Shown here: positions 16,624 through 23,933 of the stretch, one piece after another
Numbering within the stretch: the first letter of the stretch is position 1
Layout of the letters: each line of letters opens with the position of its first letter
DNA from: an uncultured Acetatifactor sp.
GTDB taxonomy: Bacteria; Bacillota; Clostridia; Lachnospirales; Lachnospiraceae
Assembly (NCBI GenBank): GCA_910577235.1
Contig: CAJTMX010000003.1
Coordinates: 94,868 to 158,867, forward strand
Direction of reading: 5' to 3'
DNA length: 64,000 nt
The notes under the pieces: generated by a model
What the model was told of the DNA's origin: nothing
Database searches by the model: none
Seen by the model: only the letters and a program-made list of their open reading frames with translations
Made by a program: the position numbers and the translations under genes

Positions 16624-17808
16624 ATGAAAGATTTAAGACATATCTACGAACTGGAGAGATTGCTCCAGGAGGCGCATAACGATCTGATACGACAGGCAAA
16701 AGACCGGGGGGAGATCGCCATAGGCAGTGTATGCTCCCTGATTCCGGAACCCCTTTTAAACCTGCCTGGCTGTTTTTCGGTCAGGCTCCGCGCTCCCAGA
16801 ACCGGCTCCATCGAGATGGGTACCTATTACATGACCAGCATCATGTGCGAGGCCTGCCGGGCGATCCTTGAGCGCGCCATCGAGGGCGGCTATCAGTTTT
16901 TGGACTGTATACTGGCGCCTGACGCCTGCGCCCAGATGAACCGCTGTGTGGAAAATGTAGAGCATTTGCGACTCTGCGGCAAGGACGGCTTTTTTGTCAC
17001 CTATGCGGACGTTCCCATGAAATCGGATGAAACGGCCCTGCGGCATTATGTGCGGCAGATGCGCCAGTACATATTGGAGCCGCTAACGCAGCGTTTTCAT
17101 ATCGACACCTCTGACATTGCATTGCAAAAAGGGGTAGACATGCACAACCGGGTATGCCGTCTGCTCATGGATATCGGCGCTTACCGCGCAGAGCAGAATC
17201 CCCGTGTTACAGGCTATGAATATGCCCTGCTCTGTCTGGCCACCTATTGCTGTCCCAAGGAGCCTTTGATACCTATCCTGGAGGAAACTTTGGAGGAACT
17301 TGGAAACCGTCAGCCTGACCCGCACCCTTCTTATCGCGCCAGAGTCGTACTGGCAGGATCGGAGATCGACGACCCTGAACTGATACGGCTGATTGAAGAG
17401 GCCGGAGCCCTGGTGGTCGCAGACCGTTTCTGTCTGGGCGCTTTTCCCGGACGGGAGGAGATTTCCCTTAAGGAAGACGAAGATATCCTTACCGGAATCT
17501 GCCGTCACTATATGGAGGGAGGACAGTGCCCCCGCTTTATGAACACAGACAAGATCAGAGAGCGCCATACTTACATGGACCAGTTGGCACGGCGATTCCA
17601 CGCGGACGGCATTATCTATCAGCAGATCAAGTTCTGCGACTATTGGGGTTACGAACGGGCCTATGCCAGCCGGGTTATGCGGGATGAATTCGGATATCCT
17701 GTTTTGAGCATCGACCGTCCCTATGCCGTGGGAAATGCCGGACAGCTGCGCACCCGGGTACAGGCTTTTGTGGAAAGTATGGAGATTAAAAAGATAAAGA
17801 AATCATAG
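16624..17808 (+). CDS. 2-hydroxyacyl-CoA dehydratase / double-cubane cluster family protein (HgdB-like), short
   Basis: A 394-residue member of the HgdB/BcrC/FldC superfamily. Cysteines that could ligate the cluster are C75 and C78 (MCEAC), C102/C108 (ACAQMNRC) and C338 (IKFCDYWGYE), the last matching the usual C-terminal cluster Cys. Family members use an ASKHA ATPase to push low-potential electrons onto a [4Fe-4S] or double-cubane cluster. The ASKHA partner is probably the gene at 22158. Start ATG 16624 follows GAGG by about 8 bases and lies 18 bases after the CooC-like gene. The substrate is unknown. It could be a dehydratase subunit or a double-cubane cluster protein of the kind described from Carboxydothermus. 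Confidence 0.75.
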   Translation: MKDLRHIYELERLLQEAHNDLIRQAKDRGEIAIGSVCSLIPEPLLNLPGCFSVRLRAPRTGSIEMGTYYMTSIMCEACRAILERAIEGGYQFLDCILAPDACAQMNRCVENVEHLRLCGKDGFFVTYADVPMKSDETALRHYVRQMRQYILEPLTQRFHIDTSDIALQKGVDMHNRVCRLLMDIGAYRAEQNPRVTGYEYALLCLATYCCPKEPLIPILEETLEELGNRQPDPHPSYRARVVLAGSEIDDPELIRLIEEAGALVVADRFCLGAFPGREEISLKEDEDILTGICRHYMEGGQCPRFMNTDKIRERHTYMDQLARRFHADGIIYQQIKFCDYWGYERAYASRVMRDEFGYPVLSIDRPYAVGNAGQLRTRVQAFVESMEIKKIKKS

Positions 17809-17810
17809 CT

Positions 17811-17840
17811 GTAACTGACTGCTCACAGGCAGGCAGTTAC
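17811..17840. repeat. Hairpin between the two HgdB-like genes
   Basis: GTAACTG (17811-17817) pairs with CAGTTAC (17834-17840), and CTGC (17819-17822) with GCAG (17829-17832), leaving one internal mismatch and a 6-base loop. There is no U-tract. It may stabilise or differentially process the mRNA between the two genes. Confidence 0.45.
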
Positions 17841-17865
17841 TGAACACAGACTGGAGAGAATACAT

Positions 17866-19404
17866 ATGGGCAAGGCCATGGGAAGCGAACCGCTGGGGAA
17901 ATTCTACAGCGGTAAAAAAGCAAAGAGACGTCGGGAGTGGCGGGGACTTAAGGACACCTGGTACGACTATGTACACTGGCTGGGAATCTGGAAGACTCTG
18001 ATCGGTTTCATGCTCCATCTGAATAATCTCAGAGCCTTTTTCCGCTACCGCTGGATGGTAAACTATCTGGCTGTGCCGGATTTTTTTGACAGGCATACGG
18101 AAGGGCTGCGGGGTACACAGCTGCGCATCACCCGCACCGCTCTGGAGCTGGTAGTCACCGACATGTGTAAAAGCATGGGAGTCATGTTCCGGGCCGATCC
18201 GGCCTTGGGCAATGATAAAGCTCTGAATGAGCGGCTGGTAGTCTTCGACGAGAATATGATGAGCGAGATCATGAACGGATTTCCCAATCTGAAATGGGTA
18301 TCCGTGGAAGTTCCCGCAGTCTACACCTGCGCTATGATGGCACAGGACAGCCTGTTCTACTATCTGGATAAGGCTCAGGAATACGGCATTCCCAGTGATG
18401 TATGCCCCATGCCTGCGGCGGAGTTTGGTGTGTCTTTGGAGGACGATTACCCCAGAATCGGCAAATGTGCCATTCAGTGCAATACTACCTGTGACGGAAG
18501 TCTCATGGGCAACGGGCTAATGGCAGCCCGTATGGGTATTCCCACCTTCCAGCTGGCGGTTCCTATCCGTCACGACGAGGACAGCGTACAGCAGTACGCC
18601 GCGGAAGAGATACGAAACGCAATTTCCTTTATCGAGGAACAGACCGGGGAAACCTTTGACTGGAATGCCTTTTTCGCCTCCATGAAAGATTTCAATCAAG
18701 AAACCGCCCATTTGCTGGAGTGGTATGAAGTGTCACGCTCCCCCTATCCCCAGTTCACGGACAACAGCCTGTCCCTGTACCGCTACGCGGTGTATATGGC
18801 GGCAGGGGGCAGGGAAAAAGAGTTCCTGCGCCGGGATCGGAAACTGACCCAATTGGTAATGAAGGGATACCAGCGCAAGGAACCCTGCGCCGTTGCTCTG
18901 CGGCACAGGGCCATCACCTGGGGCGTACAGGCCGCTTATTATACGGCTTTCGCCGGATGGCTCACCAACTGTTGGGGTATCGTACCGCTGGTAGATATGC
19001 TGACTCTCTGCTCTACCAGAGAAGTGAACACCGAAGACCCTGATAAGGCGGTCTACGATCTGGCATATCTATATGAGAAAATGATCATGCGCAGCCGCTC
19101 CAACGGCGGTTATCAGGTGGGAGTAGCAGATTTGTGGCGCTACTGTGAGTATTTTCATGCGGACATGGTCATCATGTACGCCCATATGGGCTGCAAATCC
19201 ATGTCCGGCTATCATGGACTGTTTGAGGAAGAGGCCCGGAAACACGGCATTCACCTTGTATGGGCTACCCACGGGTTGATGGATGCCCGGGGGGTGGGGC
19301 GCAGAGATATGCGCACTGAAGTCAACCGTTACATGCGCACCGTACTGCGGGAAGAGCCGTTAGATCCCAGTCTGGAGGATTTTGACGACGAACAGGCATG
19401 GTAG
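17866..19404 (+). CDS. 2-hydroxyacyl-CoA dehydratase family protein (HgdB-like), long
   Basis: A 512-residue member of the same superfamily as the upstream gene. Likely cluster cysteines: C201, C205 and C209 (CAIQCNTTCDGSLMGNG), C443 (YAHMGCKSMSG), with C180 nearby. The N-terminal ~70 residues are basic and hydrophobic and include a WKTLIGFML stretch that could touch the membrane. Start ATG 17866 follows GGAGAG by 8 bases. Pairing with the 394-residue protein resembles the two-subunit dehydratases, but both proteins here are sequence-divergent and the pair follows a CooC-like ATPase. The substrate is unknown. Confidence 0.75.
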   Translation: MGKAMGSEPLGKFYSGKKAKRRREWRGLKDTWYDYVHWLGIWKTLIGFMLHLNNLRAFFRYRWMVNYLAVPDFFDRHTEGLRGTQLRITRTALELVVTDMCKSMGVMFRADPALGNDKALNERLVVFDENMMSEIMNGFPNLKWVSVEVPAVYTCAMMAQDSLFYYLDKAQEYGIPSDVCPMPAAEFGVSLEDDYPRIGKCAIQCNTTCDGSLMGNGLMAARMGIPTFQLAVPIRHDEDSVQQYAAEEIRNAISFIEEQTGETFDWNAFFASMKDFNQETAHLLEWYEVSRSPYPQFTDNSLSLYRYAVYMAAGGREKEFLRRDRKLTQLVMKGYQRKEPCAVALRHRAITWGVQAAYYTAFAGWLTNCWGIVPLVDMLTLCSTREVNTEDPDKAVYDLAYLYEKMIMRSRSNGGYQVGVADLWRYCEYFHADMVIMYAHMGCKSMSGYHGLFEEEARKHGIHLVWATHGLMDARGVGRRDMRTEVNRYMRTVLREEPLDPSLEDFDDEQAW

Positions 19405-19447
19405 AAAAAACCTCCGCTAAACAGGCAATGGGGTAAAGTTTCTTTAG

Positions 19448-20524
19448 TCACATAGTTCTACGGAACTCGTCAAAGCTGTGGGCACCGGGCGCTGCAAGAT
19501 ACCATTTCCTCAAAGTATCTGCATTCTGCTCGGCCTCCACGCACAGACGTATATCTTCCGGGATCTCACCCAGACTTCCCAGAAAGTCGTATATTACCTG
19601 CCTGCATTGCTCAGTGCTGCCTTCTGCAAGGCCTTTCGCTTGACCTTCGACTAGACCTTCGACTAGACCTTCGGCGTGACCTTTTGCAAGACCTTTTGCA
19701 AGACCTTCAGCGTGACCTTCAGCGTGACCTTCGGCGTGACCTTCGGCGTGACCTTTCGCAAGACCTTCAGCATGACCTTCGGCAAGACCTTCGGCATGAC
19801 CTTTCGCAAGACCTTCAGCATGGGCCTCCTGTTTGATCGCCTCCTCCAAAGCCCACATGTCTCTCCGGTACTTAAGATGCTCCTCATATCTCCACTTTGC
19901 CCATCTAAACAGATTCATCACTTTTACCTCATCCACCGCTTTCATAACTCCCTCATTGTTGCTCCGCATTTCATCCAGCTCTCGTCTGTTTTTCACACGC
20001 AGCAGCCTGATCCAGTCATCCATCCTGTCCCCGGTTAGTTCTTTGTTTAACTCGATGACATGAATCTCGAACTGGTCTGAATACTGCCTGCCTCTCTGAT
20101 CCTGCAAATAATATACCTTGTGATAATCGGGAAACGGGTCCAGATCAAAGTCCAAAATACTGATCACAATACACTTTTTCAACCGGTCATAGGACTGCCC
20201 GCTGAACACGCCGTCCGTATACATCTTTGCCAGATAAAACAAGCTGCGCTTATCCCAGTAGGCCAGCCTTCTGATCTGCAATTCCACATTAATCCTGCTA
20301 TCATCGTTAAGCAGTATTCTGACATCCAGAATACACTGTTTCTCCTGTCTGCTGCGCCTGCTCAAAAAAGTATTCTCCAGGCGCACGGACTTGATCTCCT
20401 GTAGCGGAATCTTCAACGCGTCACTGATAAAATGCTTGCGCACCTCCTCATTGCGCATCAATTCTTTGAATGCCACATCTGATTTCGGGGGAATAAAACT
20501 TCCCCACATTTCTTTTTTACCCAT
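19448..20524 (-). CDS. Rpn family PD-(D/E)XK nuclease/transposase-like protein
   Basis: A 358-residue Rpn (recombination-promoting nuclease, PDDEXK) protein. The N-terminus PPKSDVAFKELMRNEEVRK is typical, and the nuclease core lies in DVRILLNDDSRINVELQIRR (conserved D and ExQ, about residues 68-85). After residue ~240 comes a run of 4-residue repeats of the type AEGH/AKGL encoded by 12-base units. Start ATG 20524 has AGGAGG 7 bases upstream. It lies against the direction of its neighbours, between two halves of the HgdB-like/ASKHA set, which suggests insertion. Rpn proteins are described as DNA endonucleases that stimulate RecA-independent recombination. Confidence 0.85.
   Translation of the reverse strand: MGKKEMWGSFIPPKSDVAFKELMRNEEVRKHFISDALKIPLQEIKSVRLENTFLSRRSRQEKQCILDVRILLNDDSRINVELQIRRLAYWDKRSLFYLAKMYTDGVFSGQSYDRLKKCIVISILDFDLDPFPDYHKVYYLQDQRGRQYSDQFEIHVIELNKELTGDRMDDWIRLLRVKNRRELDEMRSNNEGVMKAVDEVKVMNLFRWAKWRYEEHLKYRRDMWALEEAIKQEAHAEGLAKGHAEGLAEGHAEGLAKGHAEGHAEGHAEGHAEGLAKGLAKGHAEGLVEGLVEGQAKGLAEGSTEQCRQVIYDFLGSLGEIPEDIRLCVEAEQNADTLRKWYLAAPGAHSFDEFRRTM
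19625..19830 (-). repeat. 12-base in-frame tandem repeats in the Rpn gene
   Basis: About 17 imperfect copies of a 12-base unit (minus strand GGTCACGCCGAA, GGTCTTGCGAAA and relatives) encode GHAE/GLAK residues. Copy number could vary by slippage without changing the frame. The opposite strand is also open through the array. Confidence 0.85.
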
Positions 20525-20754
20525 TTCCTACCTCCTGCGATATCTTTGTACCGCAATACAGAAGTTAACGGATAAAGCCCACTCACTTCCCCGAAAATCT
20601 TCTGCTTTTTATGAAATTGTTATTGTTTGAGTTTTAAGCATAGATTTTCGATATTTTGAAAAGTGAAGTAATCAAACTGATAAGAAATATATGCTTTGAA
20701 TGTATACTAGCATATGCGCCGGGTAATTGCAAGATTTTTTTAGACATAATTTTG

Positions 20755-20783
20755 TTGAGGGTAAAAGGTAATTATGCTACAAT
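20755..20783 (+). promoter_or_regulatory. Promoter for the CPT-like gene
   Basis: TTGAGG (20755-20760) and TACAAT (20778-20783) are separated by 17 bases and lie about 50 bases before the kinase-like gene. The rest of the AT-rich 20525-20820 gap shows no gene. Confidence 0.5.
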
Positions 20784-20835
20784 GAATACAATCGAAAAAA
20801 TATCCTCAATATACATAGTATGAAAGGACGTATCT

Positions 20836-21378
20836 ATGCAAAAAGGGCGTATTATCTTTTTAAACGGTGTCACCAGCGCCGGAAAGACCTCCATTGTAGA
20901 GGCACTGCAGGAACGGGACGACGTATTTTTTTACGTGGTGGCCAACGATCTGTTCCAGGAAATGGTAGGGGACAAATATCTGAGGCAGGACTATTGGAGA
21001 TATCTCAGCGAAGTGATCCTGATGATGTACCACACCGCGAAACTGTATTCCGACATGGGTAAAAACGTTTTGATCGACGGTATATTGGTGGAACGGGAAC
21101 AGATAGAGCCCCACTACCGACAACTTCTGGATATTATGGCGGATAATCCGTTGGACATAGTCGAAGTATATTGTCCGTTGGATGTGTGTAGGCAGCGAAA
21201 CATCGACCGTGGTGACCGCTACGAAAGCCAATCGGAAGAACAGCACATATTGATGGCGGAAAATATCGAATACAGTGTCAAAGTCGATACCAGTATCCTG
21301 ACTCCGGCAGAATGCGCGGATACTATTGTCAAAGCATTGTTTACAAGCCGGAGCCTGTGTTATGCAGAAGATAGGTGA
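20836..21378 (+). CDS. Chloramphenicol phosphotransferase-like P-loop kinase
   Basis: A 180-residue P-loop protein with the N-terminus GRIIFLNGVTSAGKTSIVEAL, a Walker A form typical of chloramphenicol phosphotransferase-like (CPT) kinases. Next come VANDLFQEM (the DDxF-like segment with the catalytic Asp), VLIDGILV and the RDRG-like RNIDRGDRYES lid. The family phosphorylates small molecules; chloramphenicol is the founding substrate but most members have unknown substrates. The start follows AAAGGA by 8 bases. It may be cargo of the inserted segment between 19.4 and 22.1 kb. A resistance role is not shown. Confidence 0.7.
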   Translation: MQKGRIIFLNGVTSAGKTSIVEALQERDDVFFYVVANDLFQEMVGDKYLRQDYWRYLSEVILMMYHTAKLYSDMGKNVLIDGILVEREQIEPHYRQLLDIMADNPLDIVEVYCPLDVCRQRNIDRGDRYESQSEEQHILMAENIEYSVKVDTSILTPAECADTIVKALFTSRSLCYAEDR

Positions 21379-21412
21379 TTTTCATATGGACATCCTTCAG
21401 ACTCTAAGCTAA

Positions 21413-22135
21413 TATACTGTCAGCGAAACGGAATATTGGGATTTTTCCGGTGTGATAAGGATATTGCGCAAAGGAAATATCCTATTTGAAGCCTGCCGTG
21501 GCTGTGCCAATATAGAGTTTAATGTTGAAATAAGCATGTCTACCCGCTTTAGCGTCGCCTCTGTGGCAAAACAGTTTACAGCCTTTGCAGTCATGCTCCT
21601 GTATGATCGCAAACTGCTACGGCTGGATGAACCCGCTTGTCACTATCTCCCCTCCCATTTGCGGCTGCCTGCGGATATAACGGTCCACCACCTGCTGTCC
21701 CACACTTCAGGATTGCATAACAATTACAACTTTAAGGATGATTTTTATGTGGGAGAGGACAGAAAGCCCTGTATCATGATCCTGTCCAACACAGAGTCCC
21801 TGGACCAATACCGTTTGGGAAATGATCTGGCGGCTATACTGCATGGCAGACAGCCCTCTCCTTCCCGCCGTGAGAGAGAAATATCCCTGACATCGGCACA
21901 GCTCCAGAGATATACAGGAACTTACCTCCCTGGCAAAATACAGATCGAGCAGAAAAACGGGAAATTATACCTGGTACGCATCAATCAGAACATCCATATC
22001 GAGCTGTACTGTGTAGGAAAACACCGGTTCAAGAGATATTATGAGGAACAGCAGGGAGTACATACGCTGCTGAGTGAGGACGACCAGGAACCTTCTGTCT
22101 GGGGATATACGCGGGTGCATACAGACACGATATAA
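21413..22135 (+). pseudogene. Class C beta-lactamase-like serine hydrolase, internally deleted
   Basis: The frame opens after a stop at 21410-21412 without a proper start and reads as the mature N-terminus of a serine hydrolase: FSGVIRILRKGNILFEACRG, then FSVASVAKQFTA with the SxxK motif. After LLSHTSGLHNNYN it jumps to CIMILSNTESLDQYRLGNDL, which normally lies near the C-terminus of the catalytic domain. The YxN segment and roughly half of the domain are missing. A C-terminal lipocalin-like extension follows. The deletion and the lost start make this a decayed gene. Confidence 0.7.
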
Positions 22136-22157
22136 TAAATATACCGGAGGAAAATCT

Positions 22158-22952
22158 ATGAAATATTATGGCGGCTGCGATGCCGGAAGTACTTACACAA
22201 AATGCGTGATCCTGGACGAGACGGGACATATTGTAGCCCATGTGACCACCAGGAGCCGGATCAACCCTGTGCTCAGCGCCCAGGCAGCGCTGCAGGAGGC
22301 GGCAGATCAAGTGCCGGAACTTAATAAAGCCGATGACTTGGCCTATCTGGTGGGCACCGGCTACGGCAGGAACAAAGTGCCTTTCGCGGATGAGAACATC
22401 TCGGAGATCAGCTGCCACGCCATGGGCGTACATGTGACCGATCCCGATATCCGGGCCATCATCGACATCGGCGGGCAGGACGTAAAGGGTATCGCGGTAG
22501 ACCGGGACGGCACCGTGCTGGATTTCGCCATGAACGACAAATGCGCCGCCGGAACGGGACGTTTCTATGAGACCATGGCCCATGCTTTTGAGATGTCCCT
22601 GGAGGAGTTCTCCAATCTGTCGCTCTCCGCAAGAAACGTGATCCCCATCACAGCACAGTGCACGGTCTTTGCTGAGAGCGAGGTAATCTCCCTGGTGGGG
22701 GAGGGCAAACCCATGGAGGAGATCGCCGCCGGTATCCAGATGTCCGTGGCAAAGCGCTGTTTTGTCATGGCAAAAAAAGCCGGAGCCACCGACAGCCTGG
22801 CTCTGACGGGGGGCTGCGCCAAGAACGCGGGACTGAAAGACGCCATAGAGAAATTGCTGAAGATTAAAGTCATAGATCTGGCCATTGACCCCCAGCTGAT
22901 GGGAGCTCTGGGCGCGGCGGAGTACGCCAGACAGAAAGGGGGAAACCCGTGA
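22158..22952 (+). CDS. ASKHA-family activator ATPase of 2-hydroxyacyl-CoA dehydratases (HgdC/BadF-like)
   Basis: A 264-residue ASKHA ATPase. Phosphate-binding motifs are GCDAGSTYTKCVILD (residues 6-20) and IIDIGGQDVKGI (101-112). C129 (NDKCAAGTGRF) and C168 (TAQCTVFAESE) are the two cysteines that, one pair per dimer, hold the bridging [4Fe-4S] cluster. The protein uses ATP to send an electron to a dehydratase or double-cubane protein. The start has GGAGG about 8 bases upstream. Likely partners are the HgdB-like proteins at 16.6-19.4 kb, separated from it by the Rpn/kinase/beta-lactamase segment. Confidence 0.9.
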   Translation: MKYYGGCDAGSTYTKCVILDETGHIVAHVTTRSRINPVLSAQAALQEAADQVPELNKADDLAYLVGTGYGRNKVPFADENISEISCHAMGVHVTDPDIRAIIDIGGQDVKGIAVDRDGTVLDFAMNDKCAAGTGRFYETMAHAFEMSLEEFSNLSLSARNVIPITAQCTVFAESEVISLVGEGKPMEEIAAGIQMSVAKRCFVMAKKAGATDSLALTGGCAKNAGLKDAIEKLLKIKVIDLAIDPQLMGALGAAEYARQKGGNP

Positions 22953-23125
22953 TCGCACTGAAAATCATTCTTATTATTCTGGCCGTAATTATTGTGCTGT
23001 TCCTATTGAGTCTGTTCATTTATTTCTTTAATCTGGATATGAAATTTGCCGCCGCCATGACGCCGGTGATGAATAAATACTATGACTGGCAGAAACGCAG
23101 ACGGGAGAAAAGGAAAAAGGAATAA
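22949..23125 (+). CDS. Small single-pass membrane protein
   Basis: A 58-residue protein beginning at GTG 22949, overlapping the ASKHA gene stop by 4 bases (GTGA), so translation is coupled. Residues 2-27 form one membrane helix; the C-terminal half is strongly basic (KRRREKRKKE) and predicted to stay in the cytosol. No family is recognised. Its tight placement between the activator ATPase and the Cys-tailed protein suggests a part in the same system, possibly anchoring it to the membrane. Confidence 0.65.
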   Translation: MIALKIILIILAVIIVLFLLSLFIYFFNLDMKFAAAMTPVMNKYYDWQKRRREKRKKE

Positions 23126-23126
23126 T

Positions 23127-23837
23127 ATGAACCTGTACGATAATCTGATTCAGGAATGCTATGATCTGACAGCGGATTTTTCCGTCCGTCCTCTGCCTTT
23201 TGTGAACGATGGCCTTCTGTGGGAGACAGAAGAAGAGCAGCGCCTGATCTTTCAAAAAGATATGGCCTACGAGCTGGGGGGCAGCGGTCTGCCCGCGGTC
23301 AGCGCTCTCGCCTACACCTCCCGGACCGCCGAAAATGACAGGCTGTTGCTCTGCGGTCCGGATCTTCCCGATCTGACGGCGGACTCCCCCTACGCCCGTC
23401 TCACCGTATTGCATATCAACGGCGGAGACTGGCAGGACGATCAGGCCTATCGGCTGTTGCGCCAGATGGAGTACACCAGATATCATGTATATCCCCGTGG
23501 ATTTATGATGCGGATCTCCACCTCCGCCGGCCGGGAACCGGTGCGGGTGAGCCGCAGGGCACTGCGGGAGGGACTGGACTTTTCAAAAGTGGGGCAGATT
23601 TTTCTCCGTGCCTACCGACAGCATCCCCAAGTACAGGCAGTATCCCTGCTGTTTATCACCGCGCCGGAATTTCCCTATGAACTGCTGGCTGAAAAAGCTG
23701 CCAAGATGGAGACTGTCACGGGTTCTCTGGACAGAATCTTTAACAACTTGATCATGGATTGCCGCAGTTGCAGCTTAAAGCCTGTATGCGATGAAGTGGA
23801 AGGACTGCGGGAGCTGCATTTTACAAGACAGTCATAA
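23127..23837 (+). CDS. Unknown soluble protein with C-terminal Cys motif
   Basis: A 236-residue protein starting at ATG 23127, one base after the small membrane gene, with AAGGAA about 5 bases upstream. The body has no motif I can name; the end carries a CxxCxxxxxC pattern (C212, C215, C221) that could bind an iron-sulfur cluster or metal and is followed by DEVEGLREL. Gene order (ASKHA ATPase, small membrane protein, this protein) suggests a functional unit with the HgdB-like proteins. The gene is followed by a clear terminator, so it ends the operon. Function is not inferred beyond that. Confidence 0.65.
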   Translation: MNLYDNLIQECYDLTADFSVRPLPFVNDGLLWETEEEQRLIFQKDMAYELGGSGLPAVSALAYTSRTAENDRLLLCGPDLPDLTADSPYARLTVLHINGGDWQDDQAYRLLRQMEYTRYHVYPRGFMMRISTSAGREPVRVSRRALREGLDFSKVGQIFLRAYRQHPQVQAVSLLFITAPEFPYELLAEKAAKMETVTGSLDRIFNNLIMDCRSCSLKPVCDEVEGLRELHFTRQS

Positions 23838-23873
23838 ATTCACACTCACCGCCATCAGCAATGTGGCATATGC

Positions 23874-23907
23874 AAAGCCCTGACATTATAGAAAACGTCA
23901 GGGCTTT
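23874..23907. terminator. Bidirectional terminator after the Cys-tailed protein and pilB
   Basis: Perfect 11-base arms AAAGCCCTGAC (23874-23884) and GTCAGGGCTTT (23897-23907) with a 12-base loop. A T-tract follows in the plus direction and the arm supplies A/T ends for the minus direction. It lies between two convergent genes. Confidence 0.8.
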
Positions 23908-23933
23908 TCACTATCGCTGCAATGATGTATTCA

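Noticed and set aside
19625..19830. Possible CRISPR or non-coding repeat
   Set aside because: The 12-base units stay in frame within a full Rpn gene.
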